Below, in pieces: positions 12,388 through 23,200 of a stretch of DNA of 64,000 nucleotides. How positions within the stretch are numbered: the stretch's first letter is position 1; every line of letters begins with the position of its first letter. This DNA is from Protonemura montana. Taxonomy: Eukaryota > Arthropoda > Insecta > Plecoptera > Nemouridae. The translations under genes were made by a program, and so were the position numbers. Where the stretch lies: NCBI GenBank assembly GCA_947568835.1, contig OX387602.1:32728742-32792741 (forward strand). Direction: 5' to 3'. The notes under the pieces were generated by a model. It did not search any database and was not told where the DNA came from. It saw only the letters and a program-made list of their open reading frames with translations.

Positions 12388-12545
12388 ACCGGAACATCAC
12401 GTTAAGTGGAGCCACTGTCGTATGAAATTTAATTTCAATATTTCTCGTAGGTTAACTCGCTTTTGTGACTTTTCATGCTCAAAAAATCTCCATCAATGTT
12501 TACCTCAACGATTGATAAACACGTAACGATATTAAAAAGCGAGTT
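12388..12545 (+). repeat. dispersed element, copy 1
   Basis: Starting at GTACCGGAACATCACGTTAA, about 158 bases are nearly identical to 39235-39397. A shorter match (CGATTGATAAACACGTA) recurs at about 56133. No ends or open frame identify the class. Confidence 0.8.
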
Positions 12546-12807
12546 AAACTACGAGAACTTTAACTTAACCAACTTTATTCAATGCTAAAGCTAGTGTAGG
12601 CATAACTTGAAGAAACGAATTCCTCTCGAGATTTCAGAGAAATATTTAACCCTCCTCCACACGTCACGGGCTATACACACGATATTAACCGTTTTAACTG
12701 ATTTCCATCCACCTTCGTATCTCATTTTCTACCATATTAAAAAGCTATCACAGAAATTACATGAAGAAGTGATACCAACTTTTAGCAATTTAGTACTAAA
12801 AGTGTAA

Positions 12808-12966
12808 ATGGCTGCCGGTGCGAATGTATACGAGCTAGTTCAGTCAGTTTCACTGCATATCCCACGACCACTTATTCTCCATGGGGATATTTTACCCACA
12901 TCTGATATTATTTGGAAGCTGGATTATACAAGACTTTGCATCTCCAGGCTGGAAGATTACTGTTAA
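12808..12966 (+). CDS. small unrecognised open frame (52 codons)
   Basis: An ATG-started frame beginning MAAGANVYELVQSVSLHIPR and ending in TAA. It directly follows, with TAA-ATG abutting, a second open frame in the same reading frame (12607-12807, no ATG start; residues such as HPPSYLIFYHIKKLSQKLHE). Together they could be one older coding stretch broken by a stop. No domain is recognised, and nothing nearby identifies it. It could be a relic of a transposable element or chance. Confidence 0.2.
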   Translation: MAAGANVYELVQSVSLHIPRPLILHGDILPTSDIIWKLDYTRLCISRLEDYC

Positions 12967-13304
12967 GCTGGATTTATTAGAGAAACAGTCATCAGCTGTT
13001 TGCAAATGTTCAGTTGTCTTTGCTGCCATTGGTCGGTCCACGTACAATGTTTTATTATCGTTATGTTCTCTCTCATTCAAACACGTGGTGATTGCGTGCT
13101 TGACGTTCATTAGCACCCGAAGCGACGCCGAGTCAAGCCGACGCCACGCGACGCCTCATTCGACTAGCGGACGTTGAACAAGCTGAACATGGGATGGGTT
13201 GTGCTCAGAGCCACCTGGAGCGTCGCGACGCTGTCACGCTGGACGACGTCACGTGGTGCTCGGCGTCGATGCATCCTCGAGAAACACGGATATTGCAGGT
13301 GACC

Positions 13305-14010
13305 ATCATACACATGACCATCATACACATGACCATCATACACATGACCATCATACACATGACCATCATACACATGACCATCATACACATGACCATCATA
13401 CACATGACCATCATACACATGACCATCATACACATGACCATCATACACATGACCATCATACACATGACCATCATACACTTGACCATCATACACATGACCA
13501 TCATACACATGACCATCATACACATGACCATCATACACATGACCATCATACACATGACCATCATACACATGACCATCATACACATGACCATCATACACAT
13601 GACCATCATACACATGACCATCATACACATGACCATCATACACATGACCATCATACACATGACCATCATACACATGACCATCATACACATGACCATCATA
13701 CACATGACCATCATACACATGACCATCATACACTTGACCATCATACACATGACCGTCATACACATGACCATCATACACATTACCATCATACACATGACCA
13801 TCATACACATGACCATCATACACATGACCATCATACACATGACCATCATACACATGACCATCATACACATGACCATCATACACATGACCATCATACACAT
13901 GACCATCATATACATGGCCATCATACACATGACCATCATACACATGACCATCATACACATGACCATCATACACATGACCATCATGCACATGACCATCATA
14001 TACATAACCA
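13305..14010. repeat. 15-bp satellite (reverse orientation of 3258-3893)
   Basis: About 47 copies of CATACACATGACCAT, ending in CATAACCAGTTCTGTTCGGG, that is, inside a unit of the 91-bp 5S-like repeat that follows. Confidence 0.97.
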
Positions 14011-14266
14011 GTTCTGTTCGGGAGAGAGGTTGGAGGGATGAAAGTTAAGCAACACTGCGCTGAGTCAGGTATTGAATGGGTGACTATCATACACATGACC
14101 AGTTCTGTTCGGGAGAGAGGTTGGAGGGATGAAAGTTAAGCAACACTGCGCTGGGTCAGGTATTGAATGGGTGACCATCATACACATGACCAGTTCTGTT
14201 CGGGAGAGAGGTTGGAGGGATGAAAGTTAAGCAACACTGCGCTGGGTCAGGTATTGGATGGGTGAC
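14011..14266 (+). repeat. 91-bp 5S rRNA-like repeat, about 3 copies
   Basis: Plus-strand orientation: GAAAGTTAAGCAACACTGCG then GGTATTGGATGGGTGAC, once per unit, joined to CCAGTTCTGTTCGGGAGAG. Confidence 0.75.
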
Positions 14267-14350
14267 TTTATGGCCAGGGCTGGTTAATTGCGTCACGTGG
14301 TCAGCTTGTGGTCAAACATCGATCGATGCACTCAACGCCCTTCACATAAG

Positions 14351-14390
14351 ACCCCCCCCCCCCACCCCCCCACCCCCCCCCCTCCCACCA
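14351..14390. repeat. C-rich low-complexity tract
   Basis: C runs broken by single A or T. It has no coding potential; predicted Pro-rich peptides here are artefacts. Confidence 0.8.
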
Positions 14391-14465
14391 CCACGGCCCC
14401 CTCGAGTCGCGTGACCAATCAGATAGCAAGCATTCAATGCTCGGTCATCAACCAACGAAGTACAA

Positions 14466-15040
14466 ACATTGAGTTTATAGTCAAACCATTGAGTTTATAG
14501 TCAAACCATTGAGTTTATAGTCAAACCATTGAGTTTATAGTCAAACCATTGAGTTTATAGTCAAACCATTGAGTTTATAGTCAAACCATTGAGTTTATAG
14601 TCAAACCATTGAGTTTATAGTCAAACCATTGAGTTTATAGTCAAACCATTGAGTTTATAGTCAAACCATTGAGTTTATAGTCAAACCATTGAGTTTATAG
14701 TCAAACCATTGAGTTTATAGTCAAACCATTGAGTTTATAGTCAAACCATTGAGTTTATAGTCAAACCATTGAGTTTATAGTCAAACCATTGAGTTTATAG
14801 TCAAACCATTGAGTTTATAGTCAAACCATTGAGTTTATAGTCAAACCATTGAGTTTATAGTCAAACCATTGAGTTTATAGTCAAACCATTGAGTTTATAG
14901 TCAAACCATTGAGTTTATAGTCAAACCATTGAGTTTATAGTCAAACCATTGAGTTTATAGTCAAACCATTGAGTTTATAGTCAAACCATTGAGTTTATAG
15001 TCAAACCATTGAGTTTATAGTCAAACCATTGAGTTTATAA
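14466..15040. repeat. 20-bp array (about 29 near-perfect copies)
   Basis: Unit CATTGAGTTTATAGTCAAAC. Virtually no variation between copies, suggesting recent amplification. Confidence 0.98.
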
Positions 15041-15162
15041 CATTAATATTGTTGTTGTAGAGTGACGTGGTTGACGCATGCGTCACGTCCGACGCTGAGA
15101 CCAACGACCAATCGGTGGGTAACAGGTCTGCTTCTGCTTTTAAATCTATGTCTTTTTATAAC

Positions 15163-15444
15163 TCTAGTTCTAACTCTAGTTCTAACTCCAGTTCTAACTC
15201 CAGTTCTAACTCTAGTTCTAACTCTAGTTCTAACTCTAGTTCTAACTCTAGTTCTAACTCTAGTTCTAACTCTAGTTCTAACTCTAGTTCTAACTCTAGT
15301 TCTAACTCCAGTTCTAACTCTAGTTCTAACTCCAGTTCTAACTCTAGTTCTAACTCCAGTTCTAACTCCAGTTCTAACTCTAGTTCTAACTCCAGTTCTA
15401 ACTCTAGTTCTAACTCTAGTTCTAACTCTAGTTCTAACTCTAGT
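15163..15444. repeat. 12-bp array TCTAACTCTAGT (about 23 copies)
   Basis: Units TCTAACTCTAGT or TCTAACTCCAGT. The 12-bp period leaves frames open (poly Asn-Ser or Leu-Glu), which are not genes. It lies about 165 bases before the first visible calpain exon. Confidence 0.97.
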
Positions 15445-15610
15445 TCCAGGAGGAGCCACCACGCGACGCTGACGTCAGCGGTGCCCTTGACGGCGACGCG
15501 TGGAAGCGTCATCAATTGGCAAGAACTTTTTAAATATTTAATATTTTCTAAATCGTTGACGAAGTGAAATTTAGTAAAATGATTGGAGTGATTGGATGTA
15601 TTGGACACAG

Positions 15611-17354
15611 GAGCTGTCAGCCAATGGGAGTTGGCAAAATGGCGTCAACGCGGGCGGAAGTAGGAATGACATCGAGAGTTTTGCGAGAAACCCGCAATAT
15701 CAGTTGACAATTTGTCCGCCAGGTGAGAGACAAAGGGTGGGATGACGTCATGTTTTCAAAACTCTGATATCCTCTAAACAAACGAACTTTTTTCAAACAA
15801 ATATTGACAGCAAAAACATTGTTATACCCTAAAAAGTTATGATGTTTGTGAGATCAAACGTAAAACTCGCTAACTACGCGTTGTCTCAGACTTTCAGGAT
15901 GACCTTGACCCCGAGAGTGACCTCTGCGAGGTCGAGGATTGCATTCTACTGATTCGACTGTCGCAACAACAACAACAACAACACTTGCTGCCCATTGCGT
16001 TCTTCGTTTACAAGGTTGGCAAACCTGGATAGAGCATAGGATCCAGCCAGCTGATCTCAAATAACCTTGATAGAACATAGGATCCAGCCAGCTGATCTCA
16101 AATAACCTGGATAGAGCATAGGATCCAGCCAGATGATCTCAAATAACCTGGATAGAACATACGATCCAGCCAGCTGATCTCAAATAACCTGGATAGAGCA
16201 TAGGATCCAGCCAGCTGATCTCAAATAACCTGGATAGAGCATAGGATCCAGCCAGCTGATCTCAAATAACCTGGATAGAGCATAGGATCCAGCCAGATGA
16301 TCTCAAATAACCTGGATAGAGCATAGGATCCAGCCAGCTGATCTCAAATAACCTGGATAGAGTATAGGATCCAGCCAGCTGATCTCAAATAACCTGGATA
16401 GAGTACAGGATCCAGTCAGCTGATCTCAAATAACCTGGATTGAGCATAGGATCCAGCCAGCTGATCTCAAATAACCTGGATAGAGCAAAGGATCCAGCCA
16501 GCTGATCTCAAATAACCTAGATAGAGCATAGGATCCAGCCAACTGATCTCAAATAACCTGGATAGAGCATAGGATCCAGCCAGCTGATCTCAAATAACCT
16601 GCATAGAGCATAGGATCAAGCCAGCTGATCTCAAATAACCTGGATAACATATGATCCAGCCAGCTGATCTCAAATTACCTGGATAGAGCATAGGATCCAG
16701 CCAGCTGATCTCAAATAACCTGGATAGAGCATAGGATCAAGCCAGCTGATCTCAAATAACCTGGATAACATATGATCCAGCCAGCTGAACTCAAATAACA
16801 TGGATAGAACATAGGATCCAGCCAGCTGATCTCAAATAACCTGGATAGAACATAGGATCCAGCCAGCTGATCTCAAATAACCTGGATAGAGCATAGGATC
16901 CAGCCAGCTGATCTCAAATAACCTGGATAGAGGCTAGGATCCAGCCAGCTGATCTGTTATCACCTGGATAGAGGCTAGGATCCAGCCAGCTGATCTGTTA
17001 TAACCTGGATAGAGGCTATGATCCAGCCAGCTGATCTGTTATCACCTGGATAGAGGCTAGGATCCAGCCAGCTGATATGAGTGTTTTGTTTGATAGGCTG
17101 ATGAGGGTGCTCCTGGTTGTTGTCTCAGCCCCGAGTATCTTCTCTGTGTACCAGAAGTCGGTGGTTCCGGTTTGTTTACAAATGCACGTGAAGTGCAGTG
17201 CGGCCTGTGTCTACCCCCCGGTGATTACGTCATCGTGACGGCAACGTTCAGTGCGAACATGGAGGGCACATATTTGCTTCAAGTTACAACTTCAAGTCAA
17301 GCTAGACTCGTAGTTCTACCAGAATTACAGCTGACTCCAGCAAGTACCACGTGA
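15611..17354 (+). CDS. calpain C-terminal part (domain III / C2-like), 5' incomplete
   Basis: Three exons join in phase: 15611-15722, 15890-16014 and 17097-17354, with stop TGA at 17352; 164 residues. Seen: GVNAGGSRNDIESFARNPQY, which matches the calpain domain III entry motif (G-x-T-A-G-G-x-x-N...NPQY); a strand segment DCILLIRLSQ; then NAREVQCGLCLPPGDYVIV followed by an EGTYLLQV strand, the usual REV...LPPGxYVIVPST...EGxFLLRV element. Known: calpains are Ca2+-dependent cytosolic cysteine proteases, and domain III is a beta-sandwich after the protease core. Odd: a run of six Gln in the loop between beta-strands, and the frame ends about 20 residues after domain III, so no penta-EF-hand domain follows. 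I found no catalytic exons (Cys, His or Asn motifs) upstream; the intervening DNA is arrays. It may be a fragment, or the rest may lie beyond very long introns. Confidence 0.8.
16024..17075 (+). repeat. 41-bp hairpin repeat, locus B (about 25 copies)
   Basis: The same GGATCCAGCCAGCTGATCTC unit as locus A, same orientation, filling the last calpain intron and stopping about 20 bases before its acceptor at 17096. Confidence 0.97.
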
Positions 17355-17625
17355 CTCAGTAGCGTTCAGGTGAAACTTACAACTCAAACTATAATGTCGA
17401 CACTTTTAAGCCATGGCCGCCATCTTGGTAGTCACTGATTCGAGCCTGTGCTATTTCAAGTGTTTGTGGTTTTTATTGCTTGAATTCTCCCGATTGGTTA
17501 AAAAACTGTGAAGTTAGCATTAAAAGCTCCAGGTGCAGTGAGATTTGATGTTAGCTTTGTTTGAATCTACCTTCAATGTCATCCAGATTCTGAAAGAAAT
17601 AGGAACATATGAGCTTTGTAACTAT
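17355..17625. other. calpain 3' flank
   Basis: Unique AT-rich sequence after the calpain stop. It includes ATTAAA at about 17519 but no further exon. Confidence 0.5.
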
Positions 17626-19931
17626 GTCAGGGATAATAAATCATTGTAAAATGTTGTATGTCAAGGATAATAAATCATTGTAAAATGTTGTATGTCAAGG
17701 ATAATAAATCATTGTAAAATGTTGTATGTCAAGGATAATAAATCATTGTAAAATGTTGTATGTCAAGGATAATAAATCATTGTAAAATGTTGTATGTGAA
17801 GGATAATAAATCATTGTAAAATGTTGTATGTCAAGGATAATAAATCATTGTAAAATGTTGTATGTGAAGGATAATAAATCATTGTAAAATGTTGTATGTC
17901 AAGGATAATAAATCATTGTAAAATTTTGTATGTCAAGGATAATAAATCATTGTAAAATGTTGTATGTCAAGGATAATAAATCATTGTAAAATGTTGTATG
18001 TGAAGGATAATAAATCATTGTAAAATGTTGTATGTCAAGGATAATAAATCATTGTAAAATGTTGTATGTCAAGGATAATAAATCATTGTAAAATGTTGTA
18101 TGTCAAGGATAATAAATCATTGTAAAATGTTGTATGTGAAGGATAATAAATCATTGTAAAATGTTGTATGTGAAGGATAATAAATCATTGTAAAATGTTG
18201 TATGTGAAGGATAATAAATCATTGTAAAATGTTGTATGTCAAGGATAATAAATCATTGTAAAATGTTGTATGTGAAGGATAATTAATCATTGTAAAATGT
18301 TGTATGTCAAGGATAATAAATCATTGTAAAATGTTGTATGTCAAGGATAATAAATCATTGTAAAATGTTGTATGTGAAGGATAATAAATCATTGTAAAAT
18401 GTTGTATGTGAAGGATAATAAATCATTGTAAAATGTTGTATGTCAAGGATAATAAATCATTGTAAAATGTTGTATGTCAAGGATAATAAATCATTGTAAA
18501 ATGTTGTATGTCAAGGATAATAAATCATTGTAAAATGTTGTATGTCAAGGATAATAAATCATTGTAAAATGTTGTATGTGAAGGATAATAAATCATTGTA
18601 AAATGTTGTATGTGAAGGATAATAAATCATTGTAAAATGTTGTATGTCAAGGATAATAAATCATTGTAAAATGTTGTATGTCAAGGATAATAAATCATTG
18701 TAAAATGTTGTATGTCAAGGATAATAAATCATTGTAAAATGTTGTATGTCAAGGATAATAAATCATTGTAAAATGTTGTATGTGAAGGATAATAAATCAT
18801 TGTAAAATGTTGTATGTCAAGGATAATAAATCATTGTAAAATGTTGTATGTGAAGGATAATAAATCATTGTAAAATGTTGTATGTCAAGGATAATAAATC
18901 ATTGTAAAATGTTGTATGTCAAGGATAATAAATCATTGTAAAATGTTGTATGTCAAGGATAATAAATCATTGTAAAATGTTGTATGTGAAGGATAATAAA
19001 TCATTGTAAAATGTTGTATGTCAAGGATAATAAATCATTGTAAAATGTTGTATGTCAAGGATAATAAATCATTGTAAAATGTTGTATGTCAAGGATAATA
19101 AATCATTGTAAAATGTTGTATGTCAAGGATAATAAATCATTGTAAAATGTTGTATGTCAAGGATAATAAATCATTGTAAAATGTTGTATGTCAAGGATAA
19201 TAAATCATTGTAAAATGTTGTATGTCAAGGATAATAAATCATTGTAAAATGTTGTATGTCAAGGATAATAAATCATTGTAAAATGTTGTATGTGAAGGAT
19301 AATAAATCATTGTAAAATGTTGTATGTGAAGGATAATAAATCATTGTAAAATGTTGTATGTCAAGGATAATAAATCATTGTAAAATGTTGTATGTCAAGG
19401 ATAATAAATCATTGTAAAATGTTGTATGTCAAGGATAATAAATCATTGTAAAATGTTGTATGTCAAGGATAATAAATCATTGTAAAATGTTGTATGTGAA
19501 GGATAATAAATCATTGTAAAATGTTGTATGTCAAGGATAATAAATCATTGTAAAATGTTGTATGTGAAGGATAATAAATCATTGTAAAATGTTGTATGTC
19601 AAGGATAATAAATCATTGTAAAATGTTGTATGTCAAGGATAATAAATCATTGTAAAATGTTGTATGTCAAGGATAATAAATCATTGTAAAATGTTGTATG
19701 TGAAGGATAATAAATCATTGTAAAATGTTGTATGTCAAGGATAATAAATCATTGTAAAATGTTGTATGTCAAGGATAATAAATCATTGTAAAATGTTGTA
19801 TGTCAAGGATAATAAATCATTGTAAAATGTTGTATGTCAAGGATAATAAATCATTGTAAAATGTTGTATGTCAAGGATAATAAATCATTGTAAAATGTTG
19901 TATGTCAAGGATAATAAATCATTGTAAAATG
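17626..19931 (+). repeat. 34-bp array with a poly(A) signal in nearly every unit (about 68 copies)
   Basis: Unit GTCAAGGATAATAAATCATT followed by GTAAAATGTTGTAT; nearly all carry AATAAA (17635-17640 is the first), followed by a T/G-rich stretch. Variation is mostly GTCAAGG versus GTGAAGG. It lies between the convergent ends of the calpain and INO80B genes. Confidence 0.97.
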
Positions 19932-20258
19932 TACTTTGCAAGCCACGCTGTATTAGTTATGTACATCTGTGACTTAGTTGAGATCAAGGTCAACTTTGTA
20001 GCCGATATTTAGTTTACACAGAAGAAACACAACTAAACGTTCGCCACGACATTCCTCATCATTTAATAAAATATAAAAAACACTAAATACGGGGGCGCAT
20101 ATGTCCCTACAAAGCTTCTCATGGGGATCCCAAGCTTCACATGTGCCAGGCTATGCTAGTCATATGCTAGTCATATGCTAGTCATATGCTAGTCATATGC
20201 TTGTGATAGCAGTCAAAGCTACCCAAGGACTTTCATATGCTTGTGATAGCAGTCAAAG
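19932..20258. other. INO80B 3' flank
   Basis: Contains ATTAAA on the minus strand at 20062-20067, a candidate poly(A) signal for INO80B. GCTAGTCATAT is repeated four times at 20155-20200, and a roughly 40-bp tandem duplication around 20200-20285 copies the INO80B stop region. Confidence 0.5.
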
Positions 20259-23200
20259 CTACCCAAGGACTTTCATATGCTTGTGATAGCATTGCAAGCT
20301 ACACAAAGACTGTCCTGTTTTTGAGCTTTCGTATTTCCGAAGGTTCTTGCAGCCCGGCACCGAGCAAGTACGAGGAGCAGCTCGAAGATTCAATGTTGAC
20401 CTGCAGGAGACAAGACAGCATTAATACCAACCCAACACAACAAATGATTACACGAGTTGGTAGCAGTGAAATATGATTAATCTTAAAAACGCTTGCAATG
20501 CAGTTTTATTTTTGTCGAGTCCACAACTTTTTACTATTTGAATGTAAGCTCTGTGATTATAGACAAATTAAGATGCAACTAGCAGTACCCGATGCCTAAC
20601 GGCACCTTAAGATTTTGAGGGATTGTGCATTTTGGTTTTAATGTAAAGCCTCTAATGGGACCACAACCAAAAGTACCCCCATTTATTTTATTTGAAATTT
20701 GCCGCTTATTTCACTCGGGGTCACTGCATTGTGGAAACTCTGTGAATTCCAAAGTGACCACGATGACAATTTCGAAAACAAACGAAGTTGGCTGTCAAAA
20801 GATTTCCGTGTATGATTTCTTGAAATATTTTTTAGAGAGTGAAACTTGTGAAATACCTTTTAGAATCTGGGCTTACCAATCTTGCTAGCCAAGACACCAA
20901 CAATATTTCAGTTCTGTCATTTATTTCCCTTCAGTTCCAGAGATTTTGAAAAGAATTTGACATTGACGTTGACATTGACATTGACGTTTGAATATCCTGA
21001 ATGCACTGCCGCAAAGATAAGTTTAAGAATTCGTTCACCCTGCAGTGGTCAAAAAACCAAACAAATGAATGCATCTGTCAAACTTTTTGCAAAATTATTT
21101 CTATTTCACTTAAAACGAACGTAAATAACAGCGTTTGTGCTCAATTTCTTCAATAACTTTCATAGGCATGCATAAACAGTATTACCAAACTGCTGCAGGT
21201 CATTTAAAGGCAAGTTTTGAATGAAATAAAAATCGAACTGTGAGACATGGCTCCAATTTTCCTAGGCAGGAAATTTCAAACACAATTATCAATATTTCAC
21301 CAAAAAAACGCTTTCAAATCACCCTCAAAGTGTCACAATAGGATAGAGATTTTAATTTTGAACAATTATAACCCAATTGCACACGTTTTTAACCAAATTT
21401 CGCAATTTAAATCAACATGTACAGAAAAATGTTACCCCAGCTGGTCGGTCGCCAGATACAAACTAAAAAGTTGAACATCGCAGATTTAAGGCTTTTATAT
21501 AAGGTTAATGCACGTAGAGTTTCATTATTAGACCAACAATTAAACCCTCGCAGAAGTTGATGCACAAACAAGCATCAATATTTTCAACAAGGTACAACCA
21601 GGAAGCTTCAACTTGGTAATTGTTATAATTTTGTGTGGTTCTTTTGTTATTGGAAAATTGTCAGGACTGCTCTTACCCTTGATAAAGTAACAGGTACAAG
21701 TTACGAAACGTTGGGAAATTCAGTTGTTCTTCACTTAGCATTGAAAACCCAGTTGAAATAGTTTTTGTTATTCAGAGGATATGTTTGATGATTGATCAGC
21801 TTGGAAAGCAATTGATAAAGAATATTAACGTAGAAATTGACAACACTCCAATAGAACAAGTGATTAATAATTCTTTCCCAGGAACAATAATAGACCAACA
21901 ATTGAACTGGAAACTTCACATTGACTTTCTATCTAAAAAAATACTCCCAGGACTTTATTTACTAACAAGCTAACACATCATGTAAATAAAGATCTAATAT
22001 TATTAGCATATTTTACACCTATTGAATCACATATTAGATATGATGGTATATTATGTGCCTGGGGAAAAAGCTCACAGAAAAACTTGAAACATATACTAAA
22101 ATATCAGAAAAGAGAAATAAGAATCATTCAGGGGCTGAAAACTGGTGAATCTTGTACGGAACATTTAATTTAAACATACTTACATTACCAAGTATTTACA
22201 TTCAATCTACAATTATGTTAGCAATAAGTGACGGCAATGTAAAGAATAAATAAACCCTATGTACATAAACATGTGACTAGAGGTGAAGAAATTAGTCATA
22301 TTAATAACGACTTTCAGAAAAATCATCAAAAAATGCTGCTATTGCATTATTTAATTTCCTTCCGAATCAGATTAAATTTATCACAGACTCAACTCCAAAT
22401 TTAACTCAAAATTAAAACAACACTTGGTTAAATTATCACCGAACTCCATCAGAGAATTCACAGTCAAGCAATCACTCAGTTATTATTTAATATGTTTCAC
22501 CTAGAAATAGTAACAATTGTAACAAGTATTAGATATATTGTAAAATCAATTGTTAAACCATGTGTTTTATAAAAACAAGCTTCAAGTTAAGGGGGCGTGT
22601 CTTACTTGTTTGTTTTCTGTGTCAGTGGGAAATCAACTCCAGAAGGCAGTGAGATGGAAAGTCCGTGTGCATTGCTTCGGTAAGTTACACGAAGAAATGC
22701 TTTCCGAGTCATACGTAGTTTGTTGCCCTTCCCTGACTTGGAATCTTGCTTCTTTAACAAACGTTCCATCGTCTTCTTCTGCAAAACAAACACACAACAA
22801 CACATACTAGCATTAACAAGCAACCATGACAGGTGTGGGCTGAACATTATGTACAATAGCATCAACAATCTGACCAAACCCATACTCTGTATAATATAGG
22901 GGAAGGTGGAACATATTGGGTCACGGTCTATAGTGAGCTATCAAACTTTTCTGCCACCTGAATGGAAAGAAAATTTTCAAAAAATGACAATCTTTTGTTG
23001 TTGATCTAAGCTACATTCTTGTACAGTTTTTAATTGGTGCTTGTATTGAATAATTTGTAGATATTCAGTCATGGCAAATATAACCTGGTATATGGGTGGT
23101 ACATGGTAAGTCAAGTGGTATATGGTTGGTACATGGTAAGTCAAGTGGTATATGGTTGGTACATGGTAAGTCAAGTGGTATATGGTTGGTACATGGTAAG

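Larger units (their letters stand above)
12004..13304. other. mostly unique intergenic region
   Basis: 12080-12240 is CpG-rich with repeated GCGCAGTGGCGGCT-like words. 12388-12545 matches 39235-39397. 12600-12970 holds two weak open frames. 13200-13303 has an exon-like stretch with acceptor and donor (TGTGCTCAG / ATATTGCAGGTGACC) but no recognisable peptide. Confidence 0.5.
20420..22605. other. INO80B intron 5 with transposon remnants
   Basis: AT-rich sequence. Apart from the reverse-transcriptase relic and ribozyme-like motif listed separately, nothing recognisable; open frames at 20625-21124 have no domain. Confidence 0.5.

Noticed and set aside
13194..13304. Possible exon starting MGCAQSHLERRDAVTLDDVT
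   Set aside because: It has acceptor and donor words and open frames, but no frame resembles calpain or another family, and it abuts a satellite.
14466..15040. CRISPR-like array of regular repeats
   Set aside because: Units of 20, 29, 34 and 41 bp here are contiguous with no unique spacers, no leader and no cas genes, and the DNA is eukaryotic.
15067..15567. Asn-Ser-rich protein before the calpain exons
   Set aside because: The Ser/Asn run is the 12-bp array; flanking residues match nothing.
22602..22883. INO80B ending at TAA 22602 with no zinc finger
   Set aside because: A good donor overlaps the stop, and 20259-20400 supplies an in-phase exon with an intact HIT finger; kept as an isoform idea only.
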